Part shown: positions 25,123-35,322 of the stretch, piece by piece
Numbering within the stretch: the first letter of the stretch is position 1
Layout of the letters: the number at the start of each line of letters is the position of its first letter
From: Eilatimonas milleporae
GTDB taxonomy: Bacteria > Pseudomonadota > Alphaproteobacteria > Sphingomonadales > Kordiimonadaceae
Direction of reading: 5' to 3'
Assembly (NCBI RefSeq): GCF_003688555.1
Contig: NZ_REFR01000015.1
Location: forward strand, 217,549-281,548
Length of the DNA: 64,000 nucleotides
Notes under the pieces: model-generated
Seen by the model: only the letters and a program-made list of their open reading frames with translations
Databases searched by the model: none
What the model was told of the DNA's origin: nothing
Made by a program: the position numbers and the translations under genes

Positions 25123-27912
25123 ATGCCCGACGAACAGACACCGCCCCATCTCTATCTTGTCGACGGTTCGGGCTATATTTTCCGGGCCTATCACGCGCTG
25201 GCGCGCTCCCGCCCGCTGACGCGCGCCGACGGCACGCCCGTGGGCGCGGTTTACGGCTTTTGCACCATGATCCTGAAACTGCTTCAGGATTTGAACGACG
25301 GGGCCATGCCCACGCATCTGGGCGTTATTTTCGATACGGCGCGCAAAACCTTCCGCAGCGACATCTATCCCGAATACAAGGCGCACCGGCCGCCGCCGCC
25401 GGAAGATCTGGTGCCGCAGTTTCCGCTGATCCGCGAGGCCGTTGCCGCCTTCGGCCTGCCGTCCATTGAAAAGGACGGGTTCGAGGCCGACGATCTGATC
25501 GCCACCTATGCACGGCAGGCCCGCGCGCGTGACTGGGACGTCACCATCGTCTCCTCCGACAAGGATCTGATGCAGCTGATCGATGCGCGGACCACGCTTT
25601 ATGACGGGATGAAGGACCGGCGCATCGACGCGGGCGGTGTGGTGGAAAAGTTCGGGGTCGCCCCCGACAAGGTGATCGAGGTTCAGTCGCTGGCCGGCGA
25701 CAGCGTCGACAATGTGCCCGGTGTGCCCGGCATCGGTATCAAGACGGCGGCGGAGCTGATCCGCGCATACGGCGATCTGGAAACGCTGCTGGCCCGCGCC
25801 GGCGAGATCAAGCAGCCGAAACGGCGGCAGAATCTGATCGACCATGCCGAGGACGCGCGCATCTCCAGGCGGCTTGTCACCCTGGACCGTGAGGTTCCGC
25901 TGGATGTGGGGCTGGACGGTCTTGTCCTGAAACCGGTCGAGGCCGATCCGCTGATCGCGTTTTTCGACGCGCAGCAGTTCCGTTCGCTCAAGGTGAAGGC
26001 CGCGCACAGTTTCGGCGGCGATGCGGTGATGGCGGACCCGGTCAGCCGCCATGTGGACACCGACACAACGGACTATGTCTGCGTCACCGACATGGACACG
26101 CTGCGCGACTGGATCGCGCGGGCGGAAAAAGCCGGCCGCGTGGCCGTCGATACGGAGACCACATCCCTGAACGCGGCCGCCGCCGATCTGGTCGGCCTGT
26201 CCCTGTCGGTCGAGCCCGGCCGGGCCTGTTACGTGCCGGTGGGTCATACCGGGGCCGGCGGGGATGACGACCTTTTGGCGCAGCGGCCGGACCAGTTGGA
26301 CAAGGGGGCCGTCATCGCCGCGCTGAAACCGCTTCTGGAAGACCCCGCGGTCCTGAAAATCGGCCAGAATCTGAAATACGACCTGTCGATCCTGGCGCGC
26401 GAGGGTATCGCGGTGCGGCCTTTCGACGACACCATGCTGATGTCCTATGCGTTGGAGGCCGGCATGCACGGCCACGGCATGGATGAACTGGCGGGCATTC
26501 ATCTCGACATCACGCCGGTGTCGTTCAAGGAGGTGGCCGGGACCGGCAAGGCGCAGGTCACCTTTGACCGCGTGCCGCTCGACAAGGCGACGCATTATGC
26601 CGCCGAGGATGCCGACATCACCGGGCGCCTGTGGCACATCCTCAAACCACGTCTGGCCGAAAACGGTGTCACCACCGTTTACGAACGGCTGGAACGCCCG
26701 CTGGCGCCGGTTCTGGCGGCGATGGAACGCGCCGGCATCAGGGTGGACACCGCCGTTCTGACCAGGCTGTCCAATGATTTCGCCGTCGCCCTCGACGGGC
26801 TGGAAGGCGAGATCCATACCCTTGCCGGCCGTGCCTTCAACATCAATTCGCCGAAACAGCTGGGCGAAATCCTGTTCGATGAAATGGGTCTGAAGGGCGG
26901 CAAGAAATCCAAAAAAACCGGTGCCTGGACCACCAATGCCGAAGTGCTTGAAACCCTGGCCGGCGAAGGGCACGATCTGCCGGCGAAGGTGCTGGAATAC
27001 CGTCAGTTCGCCAAGCTGAAAAGCACCTATACCGATGCCCTTGCCCGCGAGGTCAACGACCGCACCGGCCGGGTGCACACCAGTTTCCACATGGCGGCGA
27101 CGACAACGGGGCGCCTGTCCTCCAACGATCCCAATCTTCAGAACATCCCGATTCGCACCGATGTGGGCCGGCAAATCCGCCGCGCCTTCGTGGCGGAGAC
27201 GGGCAACAGGCTGATCGCCGCCGATTACAGCCAGATCGAGCTGCGCCTCCTGGCGCATATCGCCGGCATCGACGCGCTGAAGGATGCGTTCGCCAAGGGG
27301 ATCGACATTCATGCCCTGACGGCGTCCGAGGTGTTCGGCATTCCGCTTGAGGGTATGGACCCGATGGTGCGCCGCCGGGCCAAGGCGATCAATTTCGGCA
27401 TCATCTATGGCATTTCCGCCTTTGGCCTCGGCCGTCAGCTCGGCATTCCGCGCGGGGAGGCCCAGGCCTTCATCGATGCCTATTTCGAAAAATTCCCCGG
27501 CATCCGCCGCTATATGGACGACACCATCGCCGACGCGCGGGAAACCGGGTATGTCACCACCCTGTTCGGGCGCAAATGTCATGTCACCGCGCTGAAGGAC
27601 AAAAATCCGGCCATGCGGAATTTCGGCGAACGCGCGGCGATCAACGCCCCCATTCAGGGCTCCGCCGCCGATATCATCCGCCGCGCCATGATCCGCATGC
27701 CGGCGGCCCTGGCCGATGCCGGCCTTTCCGGCACCGTCATGCTGTTGCAGGTCCATGATGAACTGGTGTTCGAGGCGCCGGAGGGCGATGTGGACAGGGC
27801 GATCCCGGTGATCCGCAAGGTCATGGGCGATGCGGCACTGCCGGCTGTGACCCTCAGCGTGCCGCTGGTGATCGACGTGGGCGTCGGCGACAACTGGGAC
27901 GATGCCCACTAG
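25123..27912 (+). CDS. polA: DNA polymerase I
   Basis: The protein is 929 aa from the ATG at 25123; the open frame extends 65 codons upstream, but the family N-terminus (LYLVDGSGYIFRAYHAL) starts here. Residues 1 to about 290 form the 5' nuclease (DDLIATYA, SSDKDLMQL). The proofreading exonuclease is intact: VAVDTETTSL, GQNLKYDLSIL and YAAEDADIT. The polymerase motifs are A DYSQIELRLLAHIAG, B RRRAKAINFGIIYG and C LQVHDELVFEAP. It fills gaps in repair and removes Okazaki primers. Confidence 0.98.
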   Translation: MPDEQTPPHLYLVDGSGYIFRAYHALARSRPLTRADGTPVGAVYGFCTMILKLLQDLNDGAMPTHLGVIFDTARKTFRSDIYPEYKAHRPPPPEDLVPQFPLIREAVAAFGLPSIEKDGFEADDLIATYARQARARDWDVTIVSSDKDLMQLIDARTTLYDGMKDRRIDAGGVVEKFGVAPDKVIEVQSLAGDSVDNVPGVPGIGIKTAAELIRAYGDLETLLARAGEIKQPKRRQNLIDHAEDARISRRLVTLDREVPLDVGLDGLVLKPVEADPLIAFFDAQQFRSLKVKAAHSFGGDAVMADPVSRHVDTDTTDYVCVTDMDTLRDWIARAEKAGRVAVDTETTSLNAAAADLVGLSLSVEPGRACYVPVGHTGAGGDDDLLAQRPDQLDKGAVIAALKPLLEDPAVLKIGQNLKYDLSILAREGIAVRPFDDTMLMSYALEAGMHGHGMDELAGIHLDITPVSFKEVAGTGKAQVTFDRVPLDKATHYAAEDADITGRLWHILKPRLAENGVTTVYERLERPLAPVLAAMERAGIRVDTAVLTRLSNDFAVALDGLEGEIHTLAGRAFNINSPKQLGEILFDEMGLKGGKKSKKTGAWTTNAEVLETLAGEGHDLPAKVLEYRQFAKLKSTYTDALAREVNDRTGRVHTSFHMAATTTGRLSSNDPNLQNIPIRTDVGRQIRRAFVAETGNRLIAADYSQIELRLLAHIAGIDALKDAFAKGIDIHALTASEVFGIPLEGMDPMVRRRAKAINFGIIYGISAFGLGRQLGIPRGEAQAFIDAYFEKFPGIRRYMDDTIADARETGYVTTLFGRKCHVTALKDKNPAMRNFGERAAINAPIQGSAADIIRRAMIRMPAALADAGLSGTVMLLQVHDELVFEAPEGDVDRAIPVIRKVMGDAALPAVTLSVPLVIDVGVGDNWDDAH

Positions 27913-28022
27913 GGCTTGCCGGGATCGGGTCTGCATCCTTGAGGGCTCCGGCACCCCTTGTAAAAGCCCTGTGTAAATCCTGTTAAACCTTTTGGGCAAA
28001 GCCCCGGTCAGGCGGACATCAT

Positions 28023-28586
28023 ATGATCATCCATCGTCCCTTCACCATGCAGGACCTGCCGACCCTGGCGCACTGGGTGTCGAGCGCGCGCGACGTGCTG
28101 CAATGGGCCGGACCCCTTCTTCACTATCCCCTGAACCCGCAACAGTGGCAGCGTATTGCCGAGGCCGGCGAGGGCGACATGCCCGCGCGCCTTGCCTGGA
28201 TGGCGGAACGGGATGAAACCCCCTTCGGTCATGCCCAGCTTGTTCTGGACCGCGTTCAGGGCAATGCGGCGCTGGTCTATGTTCTGATCGCGCCGTCGGC
28301 GCGCGGGCAGGGCCTGACCGGTCCCATGCTGGCGCCGCTGATCGACATGGCGTTCGGCATCCCCGACATCATGCGCCTGGAATTGAATGTCTATGCCCAC
28401 AACCGTCCGGCCATCCGGGCCTATGAAAAGCTGGGCTTCGTCCATGAGGGCTGCCGCCGCTCCTCCGCCAAATGCGGGGAGGAGCGCTGGGACACCTGCT
28501 TCATGTCCATCCTGCGGCACGAACATGCCGGCGCGTGCCGTTCGGAAAACGCCGCCTTGCCGCCTTTGGGCGATCCGGTGGCCTGA
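28023..28586 (+). CDS. GNAT-family N-acetyltransferase
   Basis: This 187-aa protein has the GNAT core: RPFTMQDLPTLAHWV at the N-terminus, then acetyl-CoA contact VYVLIAPSARGQGLTGPML (the Q/R-x-x-G-x-G/A region) and LNVYAHNRPAIRAYEKLGFVHEG, which is the classic motif B of RimJ/RimL-like enzymes. The acceptor is unknown. The last 25 residues have no family counterpart. AGGCGGA precedes the ATG. It shares a bidirectional terminator with the convergent TonB receptor. Confidence 0.9.
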   Translation: MIIHRPFTMQDLPTLAHWVSSARDVLQWAGPLLHYPLNPQQWQRIAEAGEGDMPARLAWMAERDETPFGHAQLVLDRVQGNAALVYVLIAPSARGQGLTGPMLAPLIDMAFGIPDIMRLELNVYAHNRPAIRAYEKLGFVHEGCRRSSAKCGEERWDTCFMSILRHEHAGACRSENAALPPLGDPVA

Positions 28587-28685
28587 TTCGGCGATCCGAC
28601 CTGTCCTACTTGTTTTTCCGATCTGATTTTATGGCCTGATGATCTCACCTGGCCGGCGGATCGGCCTGTATTCCGTACTTCCATG

Positions 28686-28715
28686 GAAAAGGGCGGCTGA
28701 AAAGCCGCCCTTTTC
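28686..28715. terminator. Bidirectional rho-independent terminator
   Basis: GAAAAGGGCGGCT (28686-28698) and AGCCGCCCTTTTC (28703-28715) form a perfect 13-bp stem with four T on each side. It serves the rightward acetyltransferase gene and the leftward TonB receptor gene that converge here. Confidence 0.9.
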
Positions 28716-28739
28716 AAGAGGGTCGGGACCGGGCGGCGC

Positions 28740-31700
28740 TTAGAAACCGAAGCGGATCCCGGCATAGACGATGCGTTGACGCGGATCGTGCGTGCGGGTC
28801 TCAAACCCGCCGTCCCCCAGCACGGCCGGGGGCCGCACGTTGAACACATTCAGCGCGCCGATATTCAGGGCCGCGTTGGTCAGGCCGAACGAGTCCGAGA
28901 AATCGTAGGAATAGAACAGGTCCACCGTCGTCATGCCGTCGATCTCGCGGCGTTCGATCAGATTGTTGAAATCGGGCGTGCCGTCCGGCAGCGTGCCGAA
29001 CACGCTGTTCTGGTCATCGGTGAACTGGCCGATATGACGCACGGCGATATTGGTCGTGTGCCGTTCGTAATTCCACCCCAGCATGGCCTGACCGCGCAGT
29101 TCCGGCACCGGATCGCCGAAGTTTTCGCGGTTGCGGCGGCCGGCGGCCTCGATGGTGATGCCGCCGGGACCCGACAGATCATATTCGCTGACATAGGTGA
29201 CCATGGCCGACAGGTTGAAGGTGCCGATGCCGTCCGTCTCCCAGACATAGGACGCCGACACGTCAAGGCCGTCCGTATTGATGAAGGCGGCATTTTCATA
29301 GAAATTCTGCACCGCGTCGATGGACCCGTCCGCCGGGTCGAGGAAGACGAAGGGTTGGCCCTCCGGCACCTGATCCCCGGTAAAGGCGAGCAGATCGGTC
29401 TCGCCGCCGAGCAGGACGCGGTTCACCAGTTCCTGCGCGTTCTGCTGGACGATCACATCGTTGAACTCGAAGCGCCAGAAATTGACGTCGAAGGTGAAGC
29501 CGGCGAGTGCCTGCGGCTGCCAGGTGAAGCCGACGGTGTAGGTGTCGGCGGTCTCCGGGCTCAGATTGTCGGCCCCTTGCGTGCGGATGGCGATGAAGGG
29601 CTGGCCATTGTCACGCGGGTCGCGCACGCTGTTCAGCGTCGTCTGATTGCCGAACTGCTGGAAGATGCTGGGCGCCCGGAAGCTGGAGCTGTAAGTGGCG
29701 CGGAAGCTCCACTCATCGGTGGGGTTATACCGGACGGCGAATTTCGGATCGATCGTGTCGCCCACGCCGCCGCTGTAATTTTCATAGCGAACCGCCGCCG
29801 ACAGTTCGAGTTTTGAGGTGATCGGCACCAGAACCTCGCCGAAGAAGGCAAAGACGTCCTGGCTGGCGTCGAAATCATCGGCCCCCTGCACGAACAGGAA
29901 ATTGTTGCTGTTGGTGTTGCCGTCATAATCCCAGGCCAGCGACTGGTCCCGGTACTGGAAGCCGAAGGCGGCGCCGATCGGTCCGGCGGCGGTCTCGAAC
30001 AGATCGCCCGAGACGACGCCGTCCAGAATGGTGGCTTCCGACTTGCCGTCGATGGTCACCTGGCCCTGCATCCAGTCGATCAGTTCGGCGGAATTGCGCA
30101 CCGGCACCAGAACCGTGTTGCCGTTTTCATCCGTGACCGGCTGGAAATTTGCGTCCAGAACCGGCACCCGCTCATCCTGGCCGGCGATCAGGCCGTTGCC
30201 GAAGGGGTTGAAGAACTGGCAGCCATTCTGTCCGGGGGTGCCGGCGGCAACATCGCAATCCGGCCCGCCGAAGCCCTGCAGCGCCAGGAAGAAGCGGTCG
30301 CGCACGCCGTCGCCCGCCGTCAGGTCCCAATCGCTTTCCCCGCGCACGCCGGACACGTCGAAAATCCAGCCATTGCCGAATTCACCCTTGAAGCCGCCCT
30401 CGATGCGCCATGTGGTGGTGTCATGGGTGGACGGGTTGGGATTGAGGGGATCGGTGGTGAAATTGTTGCCCGCCGACCGGCCGACCCAGAAAACATCGGT
30501 CCGGAAGGTGTTGAAGGGGTTGTTGCCGGCAATGGGCACCAGCGATGTGATCGGGAAGTTGGAATTGCCGCGCGTCGACTCATTTTCCGCGAATGAGAAA
30601 TTGGAATAGAATTCAACACTGTCGCCGAGCTGGGCGCCAAATTCGGCATAACCCTGAAGACGGGTCTGCTCCGGCACCAGATCGAACTGATTGTTGAAGT
30701 CATAGCCGCAAGCGCCAAGCTGGGCGGTGGACCCGTCCAACGGATTGGTGAAATCCTGGATCAGGGGCACAACATCCTCGAACTGCTGGGCGACCTCGCG
30801 GCAGAACGGATCGGCGAAGGCGGGTGTCGCGGCCCCTGCCGCCGCGCCCGGCGTGGCAAAGCTGAGTGCATCCGGCGACACGCCAAGGCCGGCGGCCACG
30901 CCCGGCGCGGCGATGCCGTAAATGGAATTGTAAACCAGCGGCGTCAGGGCATCGGCCACACCGTCCGCGCCCAGGGCGATGGGCGCACTGCCGTCATTCA
31001 ACCCCAGAAGGGCGGCGGCGGCGGCCGGAATGTTGATGACACCCCCGCCGGCGGCGGCATTCGCCGGCGCGTAGCCGGTGAAGACGCTGCCTGGAACCGG
31101 GCTGCCCGCCACGCCGGGAAAGGGAATGAAACCGGGCGAGGAATTGCTGGTGATACCCAGCGCCGCCAGTTCCGGCGGCAGCCCCGGCGCCGGCAGCCCT
31201 GTCGGCAGCACATCGGGGGCCAGCGGCGAGGCCGGGTTGGCGAACACCGGGGCCAGCTGGTCATAGACCGACAGGAAGGCAATCGTGTCCGTCAGATTGC
31301 CCTGCGGTGCGGTCGGCACGATAAAGGTACCGGGAAAGCCGGACTGAGTCGAAATGGAGATATTGTTGGCGATCGCTTCCGCCGTACGCAGATCGCGGTC
31401 GCGCTGGGACAGGTTGCTGCGGTCGAAATAATTCACCGCGCCCATAAAGCGGAAGGTTTCGTTTTTCCAGCCGGCGATGGCGCCGACCGTGATATCCCGC
31501 TGGCTGGTTTCCGTGATATTCTTGATTTCACTCTGGATTTCGAAGCCTTCGAAATTGCCGCGGGTCTTGAAATTGACCACACCGGCAACCGCGTCCGAAC
31601 CATAGAGCGGCCCGGCGCCGTCTTTCAGAACCTCAACCTGGTCTATGGCGATGGGCGGCACCAGGGAGGCCGTATCGACGAAGCTGACGCCTCCGTCCGT

Positions 31701-32090
31701 CTGCGGCGCCGCCGTGACGGTCCGCTTGCCGTTCAGCAGGACAAGGGTCGATGCCACGCCGAGGCCGCGCAGGTTGATGTTGCTGGTCCCCGTGGTCAGA
31801 TTTTGCGTGAAGGCATCCGGATTGTTCTGCGCGCCGTTGTTGACGGTCAACTGCTGGGTGAAATCGGAAATCGTGGTCACGCCCGCCGCCTGCAACTCAT
31901 CGCGGCCCACCACCTGGATGGGACTGGCCGTGTCGGTCTGCGACCGGCGGCGGATATAGGACCCTGTGACGGTGATCTCTTCAAGGGCGTCCGGTTCACC
32001 GTCCTGCTGTGCGGAAACCGGTGCGGCCATGGATGCCATAGCCGCAAACCCGGCAAGCGTGGTGCTTGCCATCAAAATTGCTCTGATCAC
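28740..32090 (-). CDS. TonB-dependent receptor (long paralog)
   Basis: The protein is 1116 aa from the GTG at 32090, which has GGGAGG seven bases upstream; the longer frame is not preceded by one. After a signal peptide (GFAAMASMAAPVSA) comes a TonB box (EEITVTGSYIRR), a plug (RGLGVASTLVLLNGKR, GSDAVAGVVNFKTRG) and a 22-strand-type barrel ending in Phe. It resembles the next gene over most of its length but has an extra Ala/Gly/Pro-rich loop of about 180 residues. The substrate is unknown; such receptors take up metal chelates, glycans or peptides. Confidence 0.93.
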   Translation of the reverse strand: MIRAILMASTTLAGFAAMASMAAPVSAQQDGEPDALEEITVTGSYIRRRSQTDTASPIQVVGRDELQAAGVTTISDFTQQLTVNNGAQNNPDAFTQNLTTGTSNINLRGLGVASTLVLLNGKRTVTAAPQTDGGVSFVDTASLVPPIAIDQVEVLKDGAGPLYGSDAVAGVVNFKTRGNFEGFEIQSEIKNITETSQRDITVGAIAGWKNETFRFMGAVNYFDRSNLSQRDRDLRTAEAIANNISISTQSGFPGTFIVPTAPQGNLTDTIAFLSVYDQLAPVFANPASPLAPDVLPTGLPAPGLPPELAALGITSNSSPGFIPFPGVAGSPVPGSVFTGYAPANAAAGGGVINIPAAAAALLGLNDGSAPIALGADGVADALTPLVYNSIYGIAAPGVAAGLGVSPDALSFATPGAAAGAATPAFADPFCREVAQQFEDVVPLIQDFTNPLDGSTAQLGACGYDFNNQFDLVPEQTRLQGYAEFGAQLGDSVEFYSNFSFAENESTRGNSNFPITSLVPIAGNNPFNTFRTDVFWVGRSAGNNFTTDPLNPNPSTHDTTTWRIEGGFKGEFGNGWIFDVSGVRGESDWDLTAGDGVRDRFFLALQGFGGPDCDVAAGTPGQNGCQFFNPFGNGLIAGQDERVPVLDANFQPVTDENGNTVLVPVRNSAELIDWMQGQVTIDGKSEATILDGVVSGDLFETAAGPIGAAFGFQYRDQSLAWDYDGNTNSNNFLFVQGADDFDASQDVFAFFGEVLVPITSKLELSAAVRYENYSGGVGDTIDPKFAVRYNPTDEWSFRATYSSSFRAPSIFQQFGNQTTLNSVRDPRDNGQPFIAIRTQGADNLSPETADTYTVGFTWQPQALAGFTFDVNFWRFEFNDVIVQQNAQELVNRVLLGGETDLLAFTGDQVPEGQPFVFLDPADGSIDAVQNFYENAAFINTDGLDVSASYVWETDGIGTFNLSAMVTYVSEYDLSGPGGITIEAAGRRNRENFGDPVPELRGQAMLGWNYERHTTNIAVRHIGQFTDDQNSVFGTLPDGTPDFNNLIERREIDGMTTVDLFYSYDFSDSFGLTNAALNIGALNVFNVRPPAVLGDGGFETRTHDPRQRIVYAGIRFGF

Positions 32091-32331
32091 TTTAATTCCT
32101 CCCTCAGGCAGCGGTTCGGAGCCTGCCTTCAACCCGCACGGCAGACCCGACGTGTCTTCAGTTTTCCTTTCCCGTTCCGGAAAGGTCAAGCATCACTACC
32201 ATATGCTGCGGTGCAACCGCTGTGAGGTGTTACCCGATAACAACAGTTTTGTAATTAAGGTCATTTGTCGGAAGGTAAAATTGCCTTTCAAGGCACTGAT
32301 TCCGTGTCCTCGCGAAAACACGTCAAAATGG

Positions 32332-32355
32332 AAAAGGGCGGCGTTGCCGCCGCCC
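32332..32355 (-). terminator. Rho-independent terminator
   Basis: GGGCGGCG (32336-32343) and CGCCGCCC (32348-32355) form a perfect 8-bp GC stem. On the minus strand it is followed by TTTTCCATTTT. It ends the shorter receptor gene, so the two receptors are probably separate transcripts. Confidence 0.8.
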
Positions 32356-32389
32356 TGAACCGGGTACAGTGTGTGATCGCTCCGTCCCT

Positions 32390-35065
32390 CTAGAAACTGG
32401 TGTCCAGTTGCAGATAGAGAACACGGCCGCGCGGGTCATGCGTCCGGCTTTCGAAACCGCCATTGGTGAACACCTGCGGCGGGTCCTCGTCAAACGCGTT
32501 GATGACGCCGACGGTAAAGCCGAGATCGCTGTCAAAATCGAACAGATTGGCCACGTTCAGACGGTACTGCGCGTCAACCGTGGTCATGCTGTCGATGGGA
32601 ATGCCGCCATTCTGGTCATCGTCAAGGCCGGAAATGTGGCGGACAAAGAACCGGCCTTCATGGGTGCCGTCGGTAAAGGCCAGGCCGGTGTTGAACCGCC
32701 ATTCCGGCGTCGGCGCGCCGAAATTGGTGAAGTTGCGGTTGCCCTTGCCGTCTATCACGTCTTCGCCCTGGGCATTCAGGAGGTCATAGCTGTTGACCCA
32801 TGTCCCCTCGAAGAAGGGCTGGAACGTGCCGATATCGGTATCGATGGCATAGCGCACATTGAAGTCGAAGCCGTCCGTCTGGACGCTGGACGCGTTGATG
32901 AAGTCCGTCAGGACAAGCAGAATATTGCCGGACGCGTTACGGATCACGCGGTCCCCGGTCGGGTCGGCGTCCACCACCGCCTGGAAGTTCTCCTGGATCA
33001 GCACGTCGGAGAAATCATAGTTCCAGTAGTCGACATTGATGTCGAGACCGTCGACCGGCTGCCAGGTAAAGCCGACATTGAAGGCTTCCGACTGTTCCGG
33101 CAACAGATCGCGTTCGACGCCCTCGGGCGGATTGGTACGGACCGCGGCAAAGAACTGGCTGCCCGTCACAGGATCCAGAACCTGGTTCAGGCTGGTGCTG
33201 GCACCGGCCAGCTGGAAGATGCTGGGTGCGCGGAAACTGGTGGAGTAGGAGCCGCGCAGCGTCAGGGTTTCCGTCGGGCGGAACAGCAGCGACACTTTCG
33301 GGTCCGTCGTCGAGCCGATACTTCCGCCATAGTCCTCATGGCGCACGGCAAAGGACAGATCCAGCGTTTCATGCAGCGGGATCAGGGTTTCCATGAACCA
33401 TGCATTGGCGGTCCGTTCCCCCTCAAAATCGGGTGATCCGATGACAAAGGCGAAGCCGTCCGCGTTGGCGATGTCGTCAAAATCACGGCTGAAGGTCTCG
33501 TCCCTGTATTGGAAGCCGACAGCCAGTTCGACCGTACCGGCCGGCAGATCAAACAGCGGGCCCGAGACAATCGCCTCGAAAGTCGACAATTCGGACCGCC
33601 CGTCGATGAGCTGCTCGCCGATGATGAAATCGATCACTTCGGGATCGTTCGGCAGGGCACCGAAGCTGGTGGCGAACGGGTTATAATAGAGACAGCCGTT
33701 TTGACCCGGCGTACCGGCCGCGACGTCGCAATTAAAGCCGCCCAGGCCCTGTAGCGCCAGGGAGAAATTGTCCGTGATGGTGTCTTCCGTCGATTGGAAG
33801 AAGTCATTCCAGGCATGCGTATAATTGACGTCATACGTCCACTCGCCGGTCAGTTCGCCGTTGAGCGTGGCGCTGATTCTGTAGGTGTCGGATTCAAAGG
33901 GCGCGGGCGAGGTCTGCCCGCCATTGCCGATTCCCCGGCCGAAAAAGATCACCGGCTCGCCGAAGGGGTTGCTCGGATGGTCCGTCGGCACCACCGCCCG
34001 GTCGGACTGCAGGAAGGGGAAAGTGGGCGAGTTGCCGCGTTCCGCTTCGTTCAGGGCAAAGGCACCTTCGATGCGGAATTCATGGGCGTCGCCGATCTGC
34101 TGCTTGAAGACACCATAACCCTGGATGCGTTGTTCTTCCGGCACCAGATTGAAGAAATCGCCGAAATCAAAGCGGCAGAAGCCCGGGGTCAGACCGCCGG
34201 CGGGTGCGCCGAGAGGCTGCGGGATACCGCCGAATTCCTCACACCCCGTGGGGTCGATAAAGGGCACGCCCGCAGGCAGGTTGAACGCCCCCGTACCGAT
34301 GAAGGACCCTGGATTGCCAAGCGCGGAACTGTCGTCTTCCGGACGGCTCAGGCGCCGTTCGGACGTTGTCAGCGGTGAGCGGTCGTAAAAGCTGAACGCG
34401 CCCATCAGGCTTTGCCGGTCATTGCCCCAGCCCAACTTGACCTGCGCCAGGAAATCCTCCTGGCTGCCCTCGTCGGTCAGGAACTGGTAATTCACGGACG
34501 TGGCGATACCGCGGAAATCATCGTCGGTGATGAAGTTCACCACGCCGGCCACCGCGTCGGTGCCGTAAATGGCGGCGGCGCCGTCCTTGACGATTTCAAT
34601 TCTTTGCGTGGCGATCATCGGAATCAGGGAGCTGGTGTCGACAAAGGTGACCCCGTCATTCGTCACCGTGCCGGAATTGACCTGACGGCGGCCGTTCAGC
34701 AGCACCAGGGTCGAGGCCACGCCAAGGCCGCGCAGGTTGAAATTGGACGTCCCCGTCGTGCTGTTCTGGGTAAAGGCGTCCGGATTGTTCTGCGCGCCGT
34801 TGTTGATCGTCAGGGTCTGCACCAGATTGGCGAAGTTGGTCGCGCCGATTTCATTCAGATTGTCCGCGCCGATCACAGTCAGGGGCGACGGACTGCTGGC
34901 CTGGGTTTTACCGCGCAGATAGGTGCCCGTGACGACAACCTCGTCAAGCTCCTCGTCCGCGTATACATCTTGCGCGGTATCCTGGGCATTCGCTGATGAG
35001 TTGATGGTGAAAGTCAGGCATCCGGCCATCAAAGCCGTTGCCCCGTAAAGACGGTTCAAACGCAT
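32390..35065 (-). CDS. TonB-dependent receptor (short paralog)
   Basis: The protein is 891 aa from the ATG at 35065, with GGAGGG seven bases upstream; 20 further codons upstream are open but non-conserved. Signal peptide, TonB box (LDEVVVTGTYLRG), plug (RGLGVASTLVLLNGRR, GTDAVAGVVNFITDD) and a barrel ending DTSF are all present. It shares whole blocks with its neighbour, including CDVAAGTPGQNGC and SFRAPSIFQ. The pair arose by tandem duplication. No TonB/ExbBD genes or SusD-like lipoprotein are adjacent. Confidence 0.94.
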   Translation of the reverse strand: MRLNRLYGATALMAGCLTFTINSSANAQDTAQDVYADEELDEVVVTGTYLRGKTQASSPSPLTVIGADNLNEIGATNFANLVQTLTINNGAQNNPDAFTQNSTTGTSNFNLRGLGVASTLVLLNGRRQVNSGTVTNDGVTFVDTSSLIPMIATQRIEIVKDGAAAIYGTDAVAGVVNFITDDDFRGIATSVNYQFLTDEGSQEDFLAQVKLGWGNDRQSLMGAFSFYDRSPLTTSERRLSRPEDDSSALGNPGSFIGTGAFNLPAGVPFIDPTGCEEFGGIPQPLGAPAGGLTPGFCRFDFGDFFNLVPEEQRIQGYGVFKQQIGDAHEFRIEGAFALNEAERGNSPTFPFLQSDRAVVPTDHPSNPFGEPVIFFGRGIGNGGQTSPAPFESDTYRISATLNGELTGEWTYDVNYTHAWNDFFQSTEDTITDNFSLALQGLGGFNCDVAAGTPGQNGCLYYNPFATSFGALPNDPEVIDFIIGEQLIDGRSELSTFEAIVSGPLFDLPAGTVELAVGFQYRDETFSRDFDDIANADGFAFVIGSPDFEGERTANAWFMETLIPLHETLDLSFAVRHEDYGGSIGSTTDPKVSLLFRPTETLTLRGSYSTSFRAPSIFQLAGASTSLNQVLDPVTGSQFFAAVRTNPPEGVERDLLPEQSEAFNVGFTWQPVDGLDINVDYWNYDFSDVLIQENFQAVVDADPTGDRVIRNASGNILLVLTDFINASSVQTDGFDFNVRYAIDTDIGTFQPFFEGTWVNSYDLLNAQGEDVIDGKGNRNFTNFGAPTPEWRFNTGLAFTDGTHEGRFFVRHISGLDDDQNGGIPIDSMTTVDAQYRLNVANLFDFDSDLGFTVGVINAFDEDPPQVFTNGGFESRTHDPRGRVLYLQLDTSF

Positions 35066-35322
35066 ATAATCCCTCCGAAAATGAGCCCACGGCACGACAC
35101 CATCGGCACGCTCTCCCGCAACCAATCCTTAAGATTTTTGATCATGCCGTCAAGATGCGATGCACCACAGGCACAGTACAAAAGCCTATTGAACAAAGAA
35201 AATTCACCCACCTGTCACAAAAACAGCACGCTTTGACGCTTCCGCGCCATGGCGCATAGGTTGTAGAAGGCGGAAATGACGGGCGATCCCGGCTGCCGGC
35301 GCTTGCGTCCGGCTGGTCCGGA

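Noticed and set aside
25087..27999. 970-codon leftward frame opposite polA
   Set aside because: It mirrors the high-GC3 polA gene on the other strand, is rich in His/Gln/Arg, and has no domain. polA has all its motifs.
32091..32331. Riboswitch (cobalamin or TPP type) upstream of the TonB receptor
   Set aside because: I looked for B12-box and thi-box conserved stretches and saw none.
32369..33436. 355-codon rightward frame opposite the TonB receptor
   Set aside because: An antisense shadow of the receptor; no start signal and no domain.
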